Assembly (NCBI GenBank): GCA_902798425.1 | Contig: CADBWR010000010.1 | Coordinates: forward strand, 18,108-82,107 | Origin: an uncultured Bacteroidales bacterium | Lineage (GTDB): Bacteria; Bacteroidota; Bacteroidia; Bacteroidales; Bacteroidaceae | DNA: 64,000 nt | Direction of reading: 5' to 3' | In this document: positions 53,388 through 61,211 of the stretch, piece by piece | Layout: every line of letters begins with the position of its first letter | Position numbering within the stretch: the first letter of the stretch is position 1 | The notes under the pieces: generated by a model | Databases searched by the model: none | What the model saw: only the letters and a program-made list of their open reading frames with translations | Told to the model about the DNA's origin: nothing | Translations under genes and position numbers: made by a program

Positions 53388-56300
53388 ATGCAGAATATTG
53401 ATGGAGCACTCGCCTATGTTGCCACTTTAGACATAGACGATTTCAACGTATCCTCTCAGGCAATGGAGAGGAGTATTAAGCACGTTTCGAATACCACCAT
53501 AGCTGAAAGTCAGGCTATGGATGAATCCCTGTTGCAATTTGCCCAGAGGGGTGCCATGTACATACAGAGCTATCTTGTGGGACAGGGCATGATGAGCCTG
53601 GTAAATTCCATCATTCAGGTAAGAGGTCAGTTCCAACAGCTGGAGATTGCCTTTGGTACCATGCTGGGATCAGAGGAGAAAGCAACTGCCCTGATGAATC
53701 AGATGGTACAGACAGCTGCCAAAACACCCTTTGACTTAATGGGTGTAGCCTCTGGTGCAAAACAACTCCTGGCTTATGGTGAGGCTGCTGATCGTGTCAA
53801 TGACACCCTGGTAAGGCTGGGTAATATTGCCTCAGGTCTCTCTATTCCACTCAATGATATAGTCTATCTGTATGGTACCACAATGGTACAGGGTAGGCTC
53901 TATGCCAATGATGTAAGGCAGTTTACTGGTAGAGGTATTCCATTGGTGAAAGAGCTTGCTGCCATGTATGGTGTGACAGCTGAGGAGATCAATGCAATGG
54001 TTTCGGCTGGAAAGATCGGTTTCCCAGAGGTTGAGAAAGTGATCAGGAAACTCACTGATGAGGGCGGTCAGTTCTACAACCTTATGGCTAAGCAGAGTGC
54101 CAGCCTCACAGGTCAGATCTCTAACCTGGAGGATGCCTGGGATAGTATGCTCAATGACATTGGTATGGCTAACCAGGATTTCTTTTCTGATGCCATTGGT
54201 GCTGCCAGCTACCTCGTTGAGCACTACCAGGCGATCATAGACATCCTTAAGGCTGTTGCTATAGGCTATGGTACTGTGAAAGCTGCCACAGTGCTCAATA
54301 CGCTTGCTACTAAGGGCTATACTGGTGTAGCACTCATTGATAACACCGTAAGGGCTGCTAAGCTGAACTTGCTTAAGGCTGAGGCTACTTTGACAGGTAC
54401 AGCTAAGGCACAGCAGGATCTTATGAATCAGGCTCAGAGGGAGCACGTAGCTGCTTTGGAGGCAGAACTGACAGCTGAGGAGCACGCTAACCTGGTAAAG
54501 AGCCTGAGGGTAGCTACCATTCAGAGCCTACTCACAGCACAACAGGCAGAATATCTGTCTAATCTTGGACTTACAGCAAGCTCTGAGGGCTATGAGGCTG
54601 CTGCTATGCAAGTGCTCACAGTGGAGCAAAGAGAGGCACTGAGTAAGACTGATCTCACGTCTAAGAGTGCTGTCTATCGTGCTGCCCTGGAACAGGAGGT
54701 AGCTGCCAAAAGACAGAATGAGGCTGCTACACTGTCTGCCATGCGTTCTGAGGTCAGTGCTGCTGCCAGGAGGGTGGAGGCTGCAAAGGCACAGGCTGTT
54801 GCCACTGCCCACGCTACAGAGCAAGCCAGGTATGAGGTGTACTGGGCAAAACAGTCTGGTGATGCCACTGCCATTGCCACAGCCCAGAAGAAACTGGAGG
54901 CAGCACAGGATCAGCAGGCTATGGCCAGGAAAACAGCCCTGGCAGCTCAGACTGATTTCTACACTAAGAAAAAGATCCTGGAGGCTACTGCCACTAAACA
55001 GTCCACTGTTGCATCCAAGGCTGATACTGTTGCTAAGAACACACAAACTACTGCCACAACTATCCTGGCAGCAGCTACTGGTAAGGCTACACTTGCTATC
55101 AGGACACTTTGGGCAACTATCAAAGCAAATCCCCTGGGATGGTTGATTTCTCTTATCGGTATGGCAGTATCAGCTATCAGCCTATTCTCTGATAAGGAGG
55201 AGGAGGCTACTGAGGAAACTGTAAGCCTTGCTAATGCTACCAAAAAAGCCACTAATGAGTTCAATACTCAGGCTGCTAAGGTGGATGCCTTGCGCAAAGT
55301 TATGGAGGATAGTGAGGCCTCCTATGAGCAAAAGCAAAAGGCATATAAAGATCTCAAAGCAATTATCCCTGAGTATAATGCTGAGCTGTCAAAGGAGGGT
55401 AAGATCATCCGTGACAACAAAAAGGCTATTGATGACTACCTGGTTTCCCTTGAAAAGCAGATTAAGCTGAAAGCAGCACAGGAGGAACTGGAGGCAGCAT
55501 ACAGGAAAAAGAGGAAATTGGAAAATACCCAAAAAACTAACAAGGAAGAGCTGAAAAGGGCTGAGGTAGAAGAAGGTGAGCTTGCCATGCAAACAGGTGG
55601 TGTATATGGCAAAACGGAGGCCGATGATATTCGTGCAAATATCAAAAAGACAGATAAAGATCTAAAAGATGTTGGCAATACCATCAATGATCTTATCAAG
55701 GAGATCAATGCCTCATCAGTTGCCACTACCAAATCTACCACAGTCACTAAAAGCTATAGTGAGCAGGTAACAGAGACACAGGAAAAGATCGCTACTCTGA
55801 AAAAGGAGCTATCTGATATGAGATCTGGATCTGTTGTAAAGGATAACCTTGCAAATGCCATCCAGGAGAAAGAACGTGAATTAAAGGCTGCAGAAAGTGA
55901 CCTGGCAGCTCTCACAGGAAAGAAAACACCTACTGGAGGATCTACTGTAGATAAAGATAATGAGCTTGCACAGAAACAGATCGAGGCACAGCGTAAGCTG
56001 GAGGAGGCCAGGATCCAGGTTATGGATGAGGGCTATGCTAAGCGTAAGGCAGCTTTGGATCTCCAGCACCAGGAGGCTCTGGATCGTATCGATAGGGAGG
56101 AGAAAGAGCTGGAGAAAGCCTATAAAAAGTCAGGTAAGAAAGGTGGTGTTTCTGCCTCTGAGAGAGCTGGCTTTGAGGAGAGGAGAAAGCTGGAAAACCA
56201 GGCTTACGACATTGAAAGCTCTAAGCTCTTTGATGGTGAGATCGAATATAAAAAGAGGCAGTATGAGGCTTATTTCAAATGGGTGGAGAATGTTGGTAAG

Positions 56301-58460
56301 GATGTTGCTGACAAACACTTTAAGACGCTTATTGCCGAGGGTACCAGCTTTACTTCCTGGATAAACTCTCAGATCCAGACGCTGGAACAGAAAAAGGCTG
56401 CTGGCACACTTACTGATGGTGATGCCAATGCCCTGAATGCTCTTAAGATCCAGCTCCAGGAAATGACAGGTGAAAAGTCTGCCCTGGAACTGTTTAAGGA
56501 GAGCCTGAGGCAGTCCACAAACCAGGCTGCTACCCTGGCTGAAAAGTTAGAGGCTGTTGCTGCTGCACAGGCTAAGCTGAATAACGGTGAGTTCCACCTG
56601 AACGAGGATGATACTACCCAGGCTCAGGCAATGCTTAACGAGCAGGATCTGGAGTATCAGAGACAGCTCCAGGATGAGGTGTTGAAAAACTACAGAACCT
56701 TTGAGGAGCAAAGAACGTCCATCCAGAAACAGTATGCTGAGCTGAGACGTGTTGCACAAGCAATGAATGATACAGAGAGGGTTGCACAGATCAACAGGGC
56801 TGAACAGGATGCACTTAGTGAATTGAACGCCCAGATGCTGATGCAATCCCAAAGCTGGAAACGCCTTTTCCAGGATCTGGATTCTCTTACTGTTGCACAG
56901 ATCCAGCAACTGATTAAGGATATTCAAAACCAGGTAAACAGCGCAAACCTTAAGCTGAATCCTGTAGATATGAATGCTGTGCTGGAGAGCCTGGATAAGG
57001 CAAAACAGAAGATTCAGGAGAAAAACCCATTCAAGGCTCTTGGGCAATACTTTGATGATTATATTGCTGCTAAGAAAAAGCTGGCTGAGGAAAAAGCAAA
57101 GCTGGCTGCTGGCAATGGTAGCAAGGATGAGGTTGATAAGGCTCAGATGGAGGTCAAACAGGCTGCAAAAGGTGTTACACAAAGCATCCAGACAGTAACA
57201 TCTGTAGCTACACAGACTGCTGGCAGCTTACAGAGTGTATTCAGTGCCCTGGGAATGGATGATGCTGCTGAGGGTTTAGGCACAGCCATTGAACTGATGG
57301 GAACCCTGGGAGAGGCTGCTGGATCTGTCGGTAAGATAATGAGTGGTGACGTTCTGGGTGGTGTTATGGGACTGATCGGTGCTGCATCATCCCTGGTAGG
57401 CATTTTCGCTAAACTCCATGATAAAAAGTATGAGAATAGGATCCAGAGCCTACAGAAAGAGATTGATGCCCTGGATCGCCAATTCTCACGTCTGGAGCGT
57501 GCTTTCAATAACACATACTGGGTTTTCTCTGATGAGCAACGTAAAGCCTATGAGCAAAACGTAAAGCTGATCAATGATCAGATAACAGCTCTGGAGGCTC
57601 AGAGGCAGATCGCCAAGAAAGCCTGGAACTATGTGGAATATGCAAAGCTATCTCAGGAGATCGAAAACTTGAATACCCAGCTTAAGGCAAAGCAGGAGGA
57701 GGGTGATCTGTTTACACTATACGAACAGCAGATAGCAAACCTCAGGCAGCAACAGGAAAAGATCTACGGACAGATTGATGCCGAAAGGGATAAAAAGGAT
57801 ACCGATGAGGGTAGGATCTCTGACTGGGAGGATAAGATCGAGGACATCAACCAGAAATGTGAGGATCTGGAGAGGCAGATGCACGAAATGCTTGCTGGTA
57901 CCTCTGTACAGAGTGCAATTGAGACGTTTGCTGATGCCCTGGTGGATGCTTTTCAGCAAGGAGAGGACGCTGCTAAGGCTCTGGGAGAGACAACTAAGAA
58001 TATCCTTAAGAAAGCTGTCCTGGAGGCAATAAAGAGGCAGTTCCTGGCAAAGGGTATCAATGATGCAATCAACTACCTTTCAGAGGCTATGGGTGATAAC
58101 GTGCTCACTGATGATGAGCGTGCTACCTTTGAGGATATGGCTAATACTGCTGGTGAGACGTTCCACACGGCTCTATCTGCTATGGGTGATCTCCTGGAGG
58201 ATGTGAATGATGATGTGGATCCTCTGTCTGGTGCAATAGCATCCATGAGCGAGGAAACAGGATCTGTGATCGCTGGTAGGCTGAATGCTTTTATCATCAA
58301 TCAGAGCCAACAGACATCAATACTGAGAGATTCCCTAACCTACCAGGTGCAGATTGCTCAGAATACAGCAAATACTGTACAAAGACTTGAACAAATAAGT
58401 AACACGCTAAATCGAATTGAGAATAAGAGCCAGACACTCTTGTCTCAGGGAATAGCATAA
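53388..58460 (+). CDS. Phage tail tape measure protein
   Basis: 1,690 aa from the ATG at 53,388 (a TTG two codons upstream overlaps the previous stop). The N-terminal tape-measure domain lies at about residues 70-260 (GQFQQLEIAFGTMLGS, MVQTAAKTPFDLMGVASGAKQLLAYG, NDVRQFTGRGIPLVKELAAMYG). Then come long Ala/Gln/Lys coiled coils, a hydrophobic segment near 575-600 (GWLISLIGMAVSAISLF), more coiled coil, a second hydrophobic segment near 1,318-1,345 and a coiled-coil tail. The tape measure sets tail length (about 0.15 nm per residue, here about 250 nm) and enters the host envelope. It is the only recognised tail gene apart from its downstream neighbour. Confidence 0.93.
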   Translation: MQNIDGALAYVATLDIDDFNVSSQAMERSIKHVSNTTIAESQAMDESLLQFAQRGAMYIQSYLVGQGMMSLVNSIIQVRGQFQQLEIAFGTMLGSEEKATALMNQMVQTAAKTPFDLMGVASGAKQLLAYGEAADRVNDTLVRLGNIASGLSIPLNDIVYLYGTTMVQGRLYANDVRQFTGRGIPLVKELAAMYGVTAEEINAMVSAGKIGFPEVEKVIRKLTDEGGQFYNLMAKQSASLTGQISNLEDAWDSMLNDIGMANQDFFSDAIGAASYLVEHYQAIIDILKAVAIGYGTVKAATVLNTLATKGYTGVALIDNTVRAAKLNLLKAEATLTGTAKAQQDLMNQAQREHVAALEAELTAEEHANLVKSLRVATIQSLLTAQQAEYLSNLGLTASSEGYEAAAMQVLTVEQREALSKTDLTSKSAVYRAALEQEVAAKRQNEAATLSAMRSEVSAAARRVEAAKAQAVATAHATEQARYEVYWAKQSGDATAIATAQKKLEAAQDQQAMARKTALAAQTDFYTKKKILEATATKQSTVASKADTVAKNTQTTATTILAAATGKATLAIRTLWATIKANPLGWLISLIGMAVSAISLFSDKEEEATEETVSLANATKKATNEFNTQAAKVDALRKVMEDSEASYEQKQKAYKDLKAIIPEYNAELSKEGKIIRDNKKAIDDYLVSLEKQIKLKAAQEELEAAYRKKRKLENTQKTNKEELKRAEVEEGELAMQTGGVYGKTEADDIRANIKKTDKDLKDVGNTINDLIKEINASSVATTKSTTVTKSYSEQVTETQEKIATLKKELSDMRSGSVVKDNLANAIQEKERELKAAESDLAALTGKKTPTGGSTVDKDNELAQKQIEAQRKLEEARIQVMDEGYAKRKAALDLQHQEALDRIDREEKELEKAYKKSGKKGGVSASERAGFEERRKLENQAYDIESSKLFDGEIEYKKRQYEAYFKWVENVGKDVADKHFKTLIAEGTSFTSWINSQIQTLEQKKAAGTLTDGDANALNALKIQLQEMTGEKSALELFKESLRQSTNQAATLAEKLEAVAAAQAKLNNGEFHLNEDDTTQAQAMLNEQDLEYQRQLQDEVLKNYRTFEEQRTSIQKQYAELRRVAQAMNDTERVAQINRAEQDALSELNAQMLMQSQSWKRLFQDLDSLTVAQIQQLIKDIQNQVNSANLKLNPVDMNAVLESLDKAKQKIQEKNPFKALGQYFDDYIAAKKKLAEEKAKLAAGNGSKDEVDKAQMEVKQAAKGVTQSIQTVTSVATQTAGSLQSVFSALGMDDAAEGLGTAIELMGTLGEAAGSVGKIMSGDVLGGVMGLIGAASSLVGIFAKLHDKKYENRIQSLQKEIDALDRQFSRLERAFNNTYWVFSDEQRKAYEQNVKLINDQITALEAQRQIAKKAWNYVEYAKLSQEIENLNTQLKAKQEEGDLFTLYEQQIANLRQQQEKIYGQIDAERDKKDTDEGRISDWEDKIEDINQKCEDLERQMHEMLAGTSVQSAIETFADALVDAFQQGEDAAKALGETTKNILKKAVLEAIKRQFLAKGINDAINYLSEAMGDNVLTDDERATFEDMANTAGETFHTALSAMGDLLEDVNDDVDPLSGAIASMSEETGSVIAGRLNAFIINQSQQTSILRDSLTYQVQIAQNTANTVQRLEQISNTLNRIENKSQTLLSQGIA

Positions 58461-58472
58461 TATTGTGTAAAT

Positions 58473-58991
58473 ATGGAACAGAAAGAACTGATAAGCCAAC
58501 TTAAGACAGATGGCATAGCAAAGGATCTTTGCCAACAGTACCAGAGACTGCTGGAACGCTGTGGTGATACAGAGAAGATGGTGCAACTCTTTTTCAGGGG
58601 CATTGATTTCTGTATCAAGAATGACTATCCGACACTGGATTTCATGCGTAAGCATTTCAAGGGTAAGAGTGAGCCTTACGGTGGCTTTATTGATGATGAT
58701 GTGCAAGGCCTAAAGAATGAGAAAAACGTGGTGCTGAATGGTAATTGTAGAGCCATGCTGGAATATGATGGTTATTCTGTCAGTAACCTGTTTGTAAGGC
58801 ACAACTCCCAGGGATCCGTGAACGTCTCAGGGTTTGCTGTGCTCGATATAGATGCCTTTGATAACTCTAACCTGGTGGTGGCTGTGGCTGGCAACACTGC
58901 CAGGGTAAGGGTTACTCTATATGGGAATGCCCAGGTACAGTGTATTGGATCTGGAATTAAAGTTATCAAAAAGAACCAAAAAACGTATTGA
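58473..58991 (+). CDS. Phage protein, tape-measure neighbour
   Basis: 172 aa. A helical N-terminal part (KELISQLKTDGIAKDLCQQY) is followed by a repetitive beta part with RHNSQGSVNVSGFAVLDIDAFDN and similar short strands, as in a beta-solenoid. Proteins of this make-up occur just after the tape measure gene in gut Bacteroidota prophages, from memory. It starts 12 bp after the tape measure stop. A baseplate or tail-tip role is possible but not shown. Confidence 0.65.
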   Translation: MEQKELISQLKTDGIAKDLCQQYQRLLERCGDTEKMVQLFFRGIDFCIKNDYPTLDFMRKHFKGKSEPYGGFIDDDVQGLKNEKNVVLNGNCRAMLEYDGYSVSNLFVRHNSQGSVNVSGFAVLDIDAFDNSNLVVAVAGNTARVRVTLYGNAQVQCIGSGIKVIKKNQKTY

Positions 58992-59044
58992 TTATGAGAA
59001 AATACAAGTAGAAATTTACCAGGTTTATAATTTATGATTGCATA

Positions 59045-59070
59045 GGGAGTACTTGAAAGTGCTCCCTTTT
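59045..59070 (+). terminator. Terminator after the tape-measure unit
   Basis: GGGAGTAC pairs with GTGCTCCC (one wobble) around TTGAAA, followed by TTTT. Confidence 0.78.
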
Positions 59071-59160
59071 ACTATTGTTATAAGCGAAATAATATAGTTT
59101 TTGTTTCGTTATTATATATTGATGCAATGGTGCATCAACAATGTAATTATAAATTATAAT

Positions 59161-60078
59161 ATGTACAAATTAAATTATTTATCAATCTGGATCCTGGCAG
59201 GCTTAATGTTTATGGCTTGCTCCAGTGAGGAAACTACACACGATCAGGAAAACGAAATTACTGTAACATTCAAAGTGAGAGCAGATCTATCTGTTTCAAC
59301 AGAACCGATAGATAACCCATCAAAGAGAGCAATGACCAGAGCTGCTACCCTATCAGGTGAAAATCTGGAGGATGTGGTTAGGCTGATCTCATACGACATT
59401 TACAAAGATGGATCACGTTACAAGTATGGTAGCTCATCCTTTGATCCTGCCACAGAGACAGCTCCAGAGGGTTTTGGAACATTTGAGGAAAAGCTGTTAC
59501 CAGGAACATACACAGTGCTATTTTATGCTTATGGAAAAGCAAGTGATGGTGTCTCTCTGAATAATGAAAACACGCTCAACAATTTCAATATAACCAGTGG
59601 TGAGCTGGAACTATATGAGTATTGCCAAAGCATTACAGTTACTACATCAACGACCTCTGTAGATGTTACCCTGAGACGTGTTTCTGCCCTGATGAGCTTG
59701 CAAATCAGTGACGATCCACTACCAGAGGTGTCATACATAACTGTATCATTAAATGCAAATGGCTTTTATTACCCAGGCAATAAAGCAAATAACTCCAATC
59801 CTGCTAACTTCAACATCATTAAGAGTACCCATGTAGTAGATGGAAAGCTGCCTGTTACAAACATCTATACCGTAAATCCTAAGAACCCAGCCACAATGAC
59901 AATCTACATACGTAATGCAAATGGGGATATACTTGGTGAAACAAATGTATCTGTACCTATGTATGCAAACAGGAGATCTGTTGTGAGTGGTAATCTGTTT
60001 ACCTATCTCGGAGATAAAACGATGACAGTTACAATAGATGATAACTGGGGTGAAGATGTAATAGTTCCATTAAACTAA
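59161..60078 (+). CDS. FimB/Mfa2-type (fimbrillin-like) lipoprotein, element cargo
   Basis: 305 aa from the ATG at 59,161; in-frame upstream codons are A/T-rich and unlike coding. A lipoprotein signal is clear (WILAGLMFMACSSEE, Cys near 21). The mature part has the all-beta look of the FimB/Mfa2 or fimbrillin families: AMTRAATLSGENLEDVVRLISYDIY, LLPGTYTVLFYAYG, VTLRRVSALMSLQI. It stands between two terminator-like hairpins, away from the phage genes, as lysogenic conversion genes do. The likely role is surface display or adhesion, by inference from the family. Confidence 0.74.
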   Translation: MYKLNYLSIWILAGLMFMACSSEETTHDQENEITVTFKVRADLSVSTEPIDNPSKRAMTRAATLSGENLEDVVRLISYDIYKDGSRYKYGSSSFDPATETAPEGFGTFEEKLLPGTYTVLFYAYGKASDGVSLNNENTLNNFNITSGELELYEYCQSITVTTSTTSVDVTLRRVSALMSLQISDDPLPEVSYITVSLNANGFYYPGNKANNSNPANFNIIKSTHVVDGKLPVTNIYTVNPKNPATMTIYIRNANGDILGETNVSVPMYANRRSVVSGNLFTYLGDKTMTVTIDDNWGEDVIVPLN

Positions 60079-60107
60079 TACGAAAATTTACTAAGTTAAT
60101 TATGAGG

Positions 60108-60147
60108 TGTGTTTGGTGAACACTTAGAGGTGTGTTTACCAAACACA
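60108..60147. promoter_or_regulatory. Inverted and direct repeats after the lipoprotein gene
   Basis: TGTGTTTGGT at 60,108-60,117 and ACCAAACACA at 60,138-60,147 are perfect inverted arms; GAGGTGTGTTT also occurs twice in direct orientation (60,104-60,114 and 60,127-60,137). TTTTG follows. It may be a terminator or an operator for the next promoter. Confidence 0.5.
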
Positions 60148-60182
60148 TTTTGTTGATTTTCAGCAAATTACATCAAAATATT

Positions 60183-60214
60183 TTTGGTTTTCTCAAAGTA
60201 AAAACCTACCTTTG
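60183..60214 (+). promoter_or_regulatory. Promoter of the right-end small genes
   Basis: TTTG at 60,183-60,186 and TACCTTTG at 60,207-60,214, 20 bp apart, a full consensus match, 27 bp before the start at 60,242. Confidence 0.82.
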
Positions 60215-60241
60215 CAACATCAATTTTTAAACAGTATAGTT

Positions 60242-60502
60242 ATGGCAAAGGAAAGTTTATCAAATTACTCAGTGAGTAAAGAAACAGCATTGTTGCTTGA
60301 TGCAATAAAGTTGCTGGATCAGGCATGGGATCTTGTATCTGATAGTCTTAGTATCAAACACAAGACAGATGATGATGAGAAAATCCATAATTACATGGAT
60401 AGTTTTGATGAGGGTTTTGACAAAGCAAAAGAATTTGTGATAACTCAAATTGAAGAAAACATCCGCTACCGTATAACTTTATCTAATTTTAAGGAGGTCT
60501 GA
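60242..60502 (+). CDS. Small hypothetical acidic protein
   Basis: 86 aa from the ATG at 60,242, helical and acidic (DDDEKIHNYMDSFDEGFDK). No family recognised. An upstream in-frame frame would start inside the promoter and is rejected. It ends 1 bp before the next start, so the pair is one unit. Confidence 0.62.
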   Translation: MAKESLSNYSVSKETALLLDAIKLLDQAWDLVSDSLSIKHKTDDDEKIHNYMDSFDEGFDKAKEFVITQIEENIRYRITLSNFKEV

Positions 60503-60503
60503 T

Positions 60504-60779
60504 ATGAGAAAGAATGAGAGCCAGCACATTCCCTATGAGAATGAGCCAGAAAACTACAGCGAGTTAAGAAAGCAGATCCAGAATCTAATGGTGAAAATCA
60601 ACCAGTGCAAGAAAGAAACTGCAAAGATCCTCAACAATGACATCCTGGCAGAGGAGTATGGTGATGATCCCAATGGTATCATATCGGATTTGAATGGTGT
60701 GGTAAGATTCCTGGGAGAGGCACATGGTTTCCTACTGTCTGATGATGTGATCCAAAACGTATTACCTAAGGGTGCTTAA
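60504..60779 (+). CDS. Small hypothetical protein
   Basis: 91 aa with a helical, Lys/Gln-rich first half (ELRKQIQNLMVKINQCKKE) and an acidic second half. No family recognised. Preceded by AAGGAGG, 5 bp from the start codon, the best ribosome-binding site in the window. Confidence 0.62.
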   Translation: MRKNESQHIPYENEPENYSELRKQIQNLMVKINQCKKETAKILNNDILAEEYGDDPNGIISDLNGVVRFLGEAHGFLLSDDVIQNVLPKGA

Positions 60780-60847
60780 TGCAACACTACTTTTCAAACC
60801 ATATTTGGGAATTGGGATGAGGGGGCTGTGAAGTTCTCTCATCTTTT

Positions 60848-60879
60848 TTTGGTGTTCTGAAAAATAATATATACCTTTG
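60848..60879 (+). promoter_or_regulatory. Promoter of the candidate small RNA
   Basis: TTTG at 60,848-60,851 and TACCTTTG at 60,872-60,879 with 20 bp between, the same spacing as the two other full matches of the window. No start codon with a usable frame follows. Confidence 0.82.
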
Positions 60880-60885
60880 CAACAT

Positions 60886-61010
60886 CTTACTACGATCTCC
60901 ACGTAAAAGAGAGCTCTCTGAGCCCAGGGTGTAAGTCTATAGTTTTTCTGAGGACTGTCACTCTCTCACTTGAAAAGGGGAGAAAGACGGCTGGATCTCT
61001 CTCCCCTTTT
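60886..61010 (+). ncRNA. Candidate small RNA at the right end of the element
   Basis: About 125 nt between a consensus promoter and a strong terminator, with no ORF of note. Inside are a perfect 12-bp palindrome AGAGAGCTCTCT, a stem GTGTAAGTC/GACTGTCAC (two internal mismatches), and the terminator AAAAGGGGAGA/TCTCCCCTTTT (11 bp perfect, 60,973-60,983 and 61,000-61,010). The 5' end is estimated from the promoter. No known RNA family is recognised. Confidence 0.6.
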
Positions 61011-61143
61011 AATATAAAAAGGTATTGGTTATATCAATCAGTTAGCACTATTTTTCAAATAATTTGTTACTGATTTGTTACTTTAAAAACCACAAAACAT
61101 TGTAAATGTCTGAAAATCAAGTAGATAACATAAACACTTCACA
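61011..61143. other. Non-coding right end with possible integrase arm sites
   Basis: No gene. TTTGTTAC at 61,063-61,070 and TTTGTTACTTT at 61,074-61,084 are direct repeats with a period of 11 bp, and the latter is identical to 44,804-44,814 near the left end. The region is A/T-rich, as expected for integrase and IHF/HU-type contacts. Confidence 0.5.
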
Positions 61144-61164
61144 TTTTGCGTGGGAAAATGAAGC
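61144..61164 (+). other. attR candidate holding the displaced mnmE end
   Basis: TTTTGCGTGGGAAAATGAAGC reads TTT TGC GTG GGA AAA TGA, that is F-C-V-G-K-stop, the same five residues and stop as the present mnmE end but with other third bases. It matches attL at 18 of 21 positions. Confidence 0.88.
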
Positions 61165-61211
61165 CGCTACAAAGACATTATTGGTTCTGAAATAGACAAC
61201 TTTGATTGGGT

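Larger units (their letters stand above)
44653..61157. mobile_element. Phage-like integrative element in mnmE (about 16.5 kb)
   Basis: Bounded by an 11-bp identical core inside an 18/21 direct repeat. The integrase lies just inside the left end. Genes in order: integrase, zinc-ribbon protein, broken ADP-ribosylglycohydrolase, unknowns, excisionase-like HTH, DnaC-like loader, DUF6291-like protein, small-terminase-like protein, tape measure, one phage protein, FimB/Mfa2-type lipoprotein, two small genes and a candidate small RNA. No large terminase, portal, head or tail-tube gene is recognised. If excised at the core the circle would be 16,494 bp. The density of GATC and CCWGG is far above the flanks. 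Confidence 0.92.
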
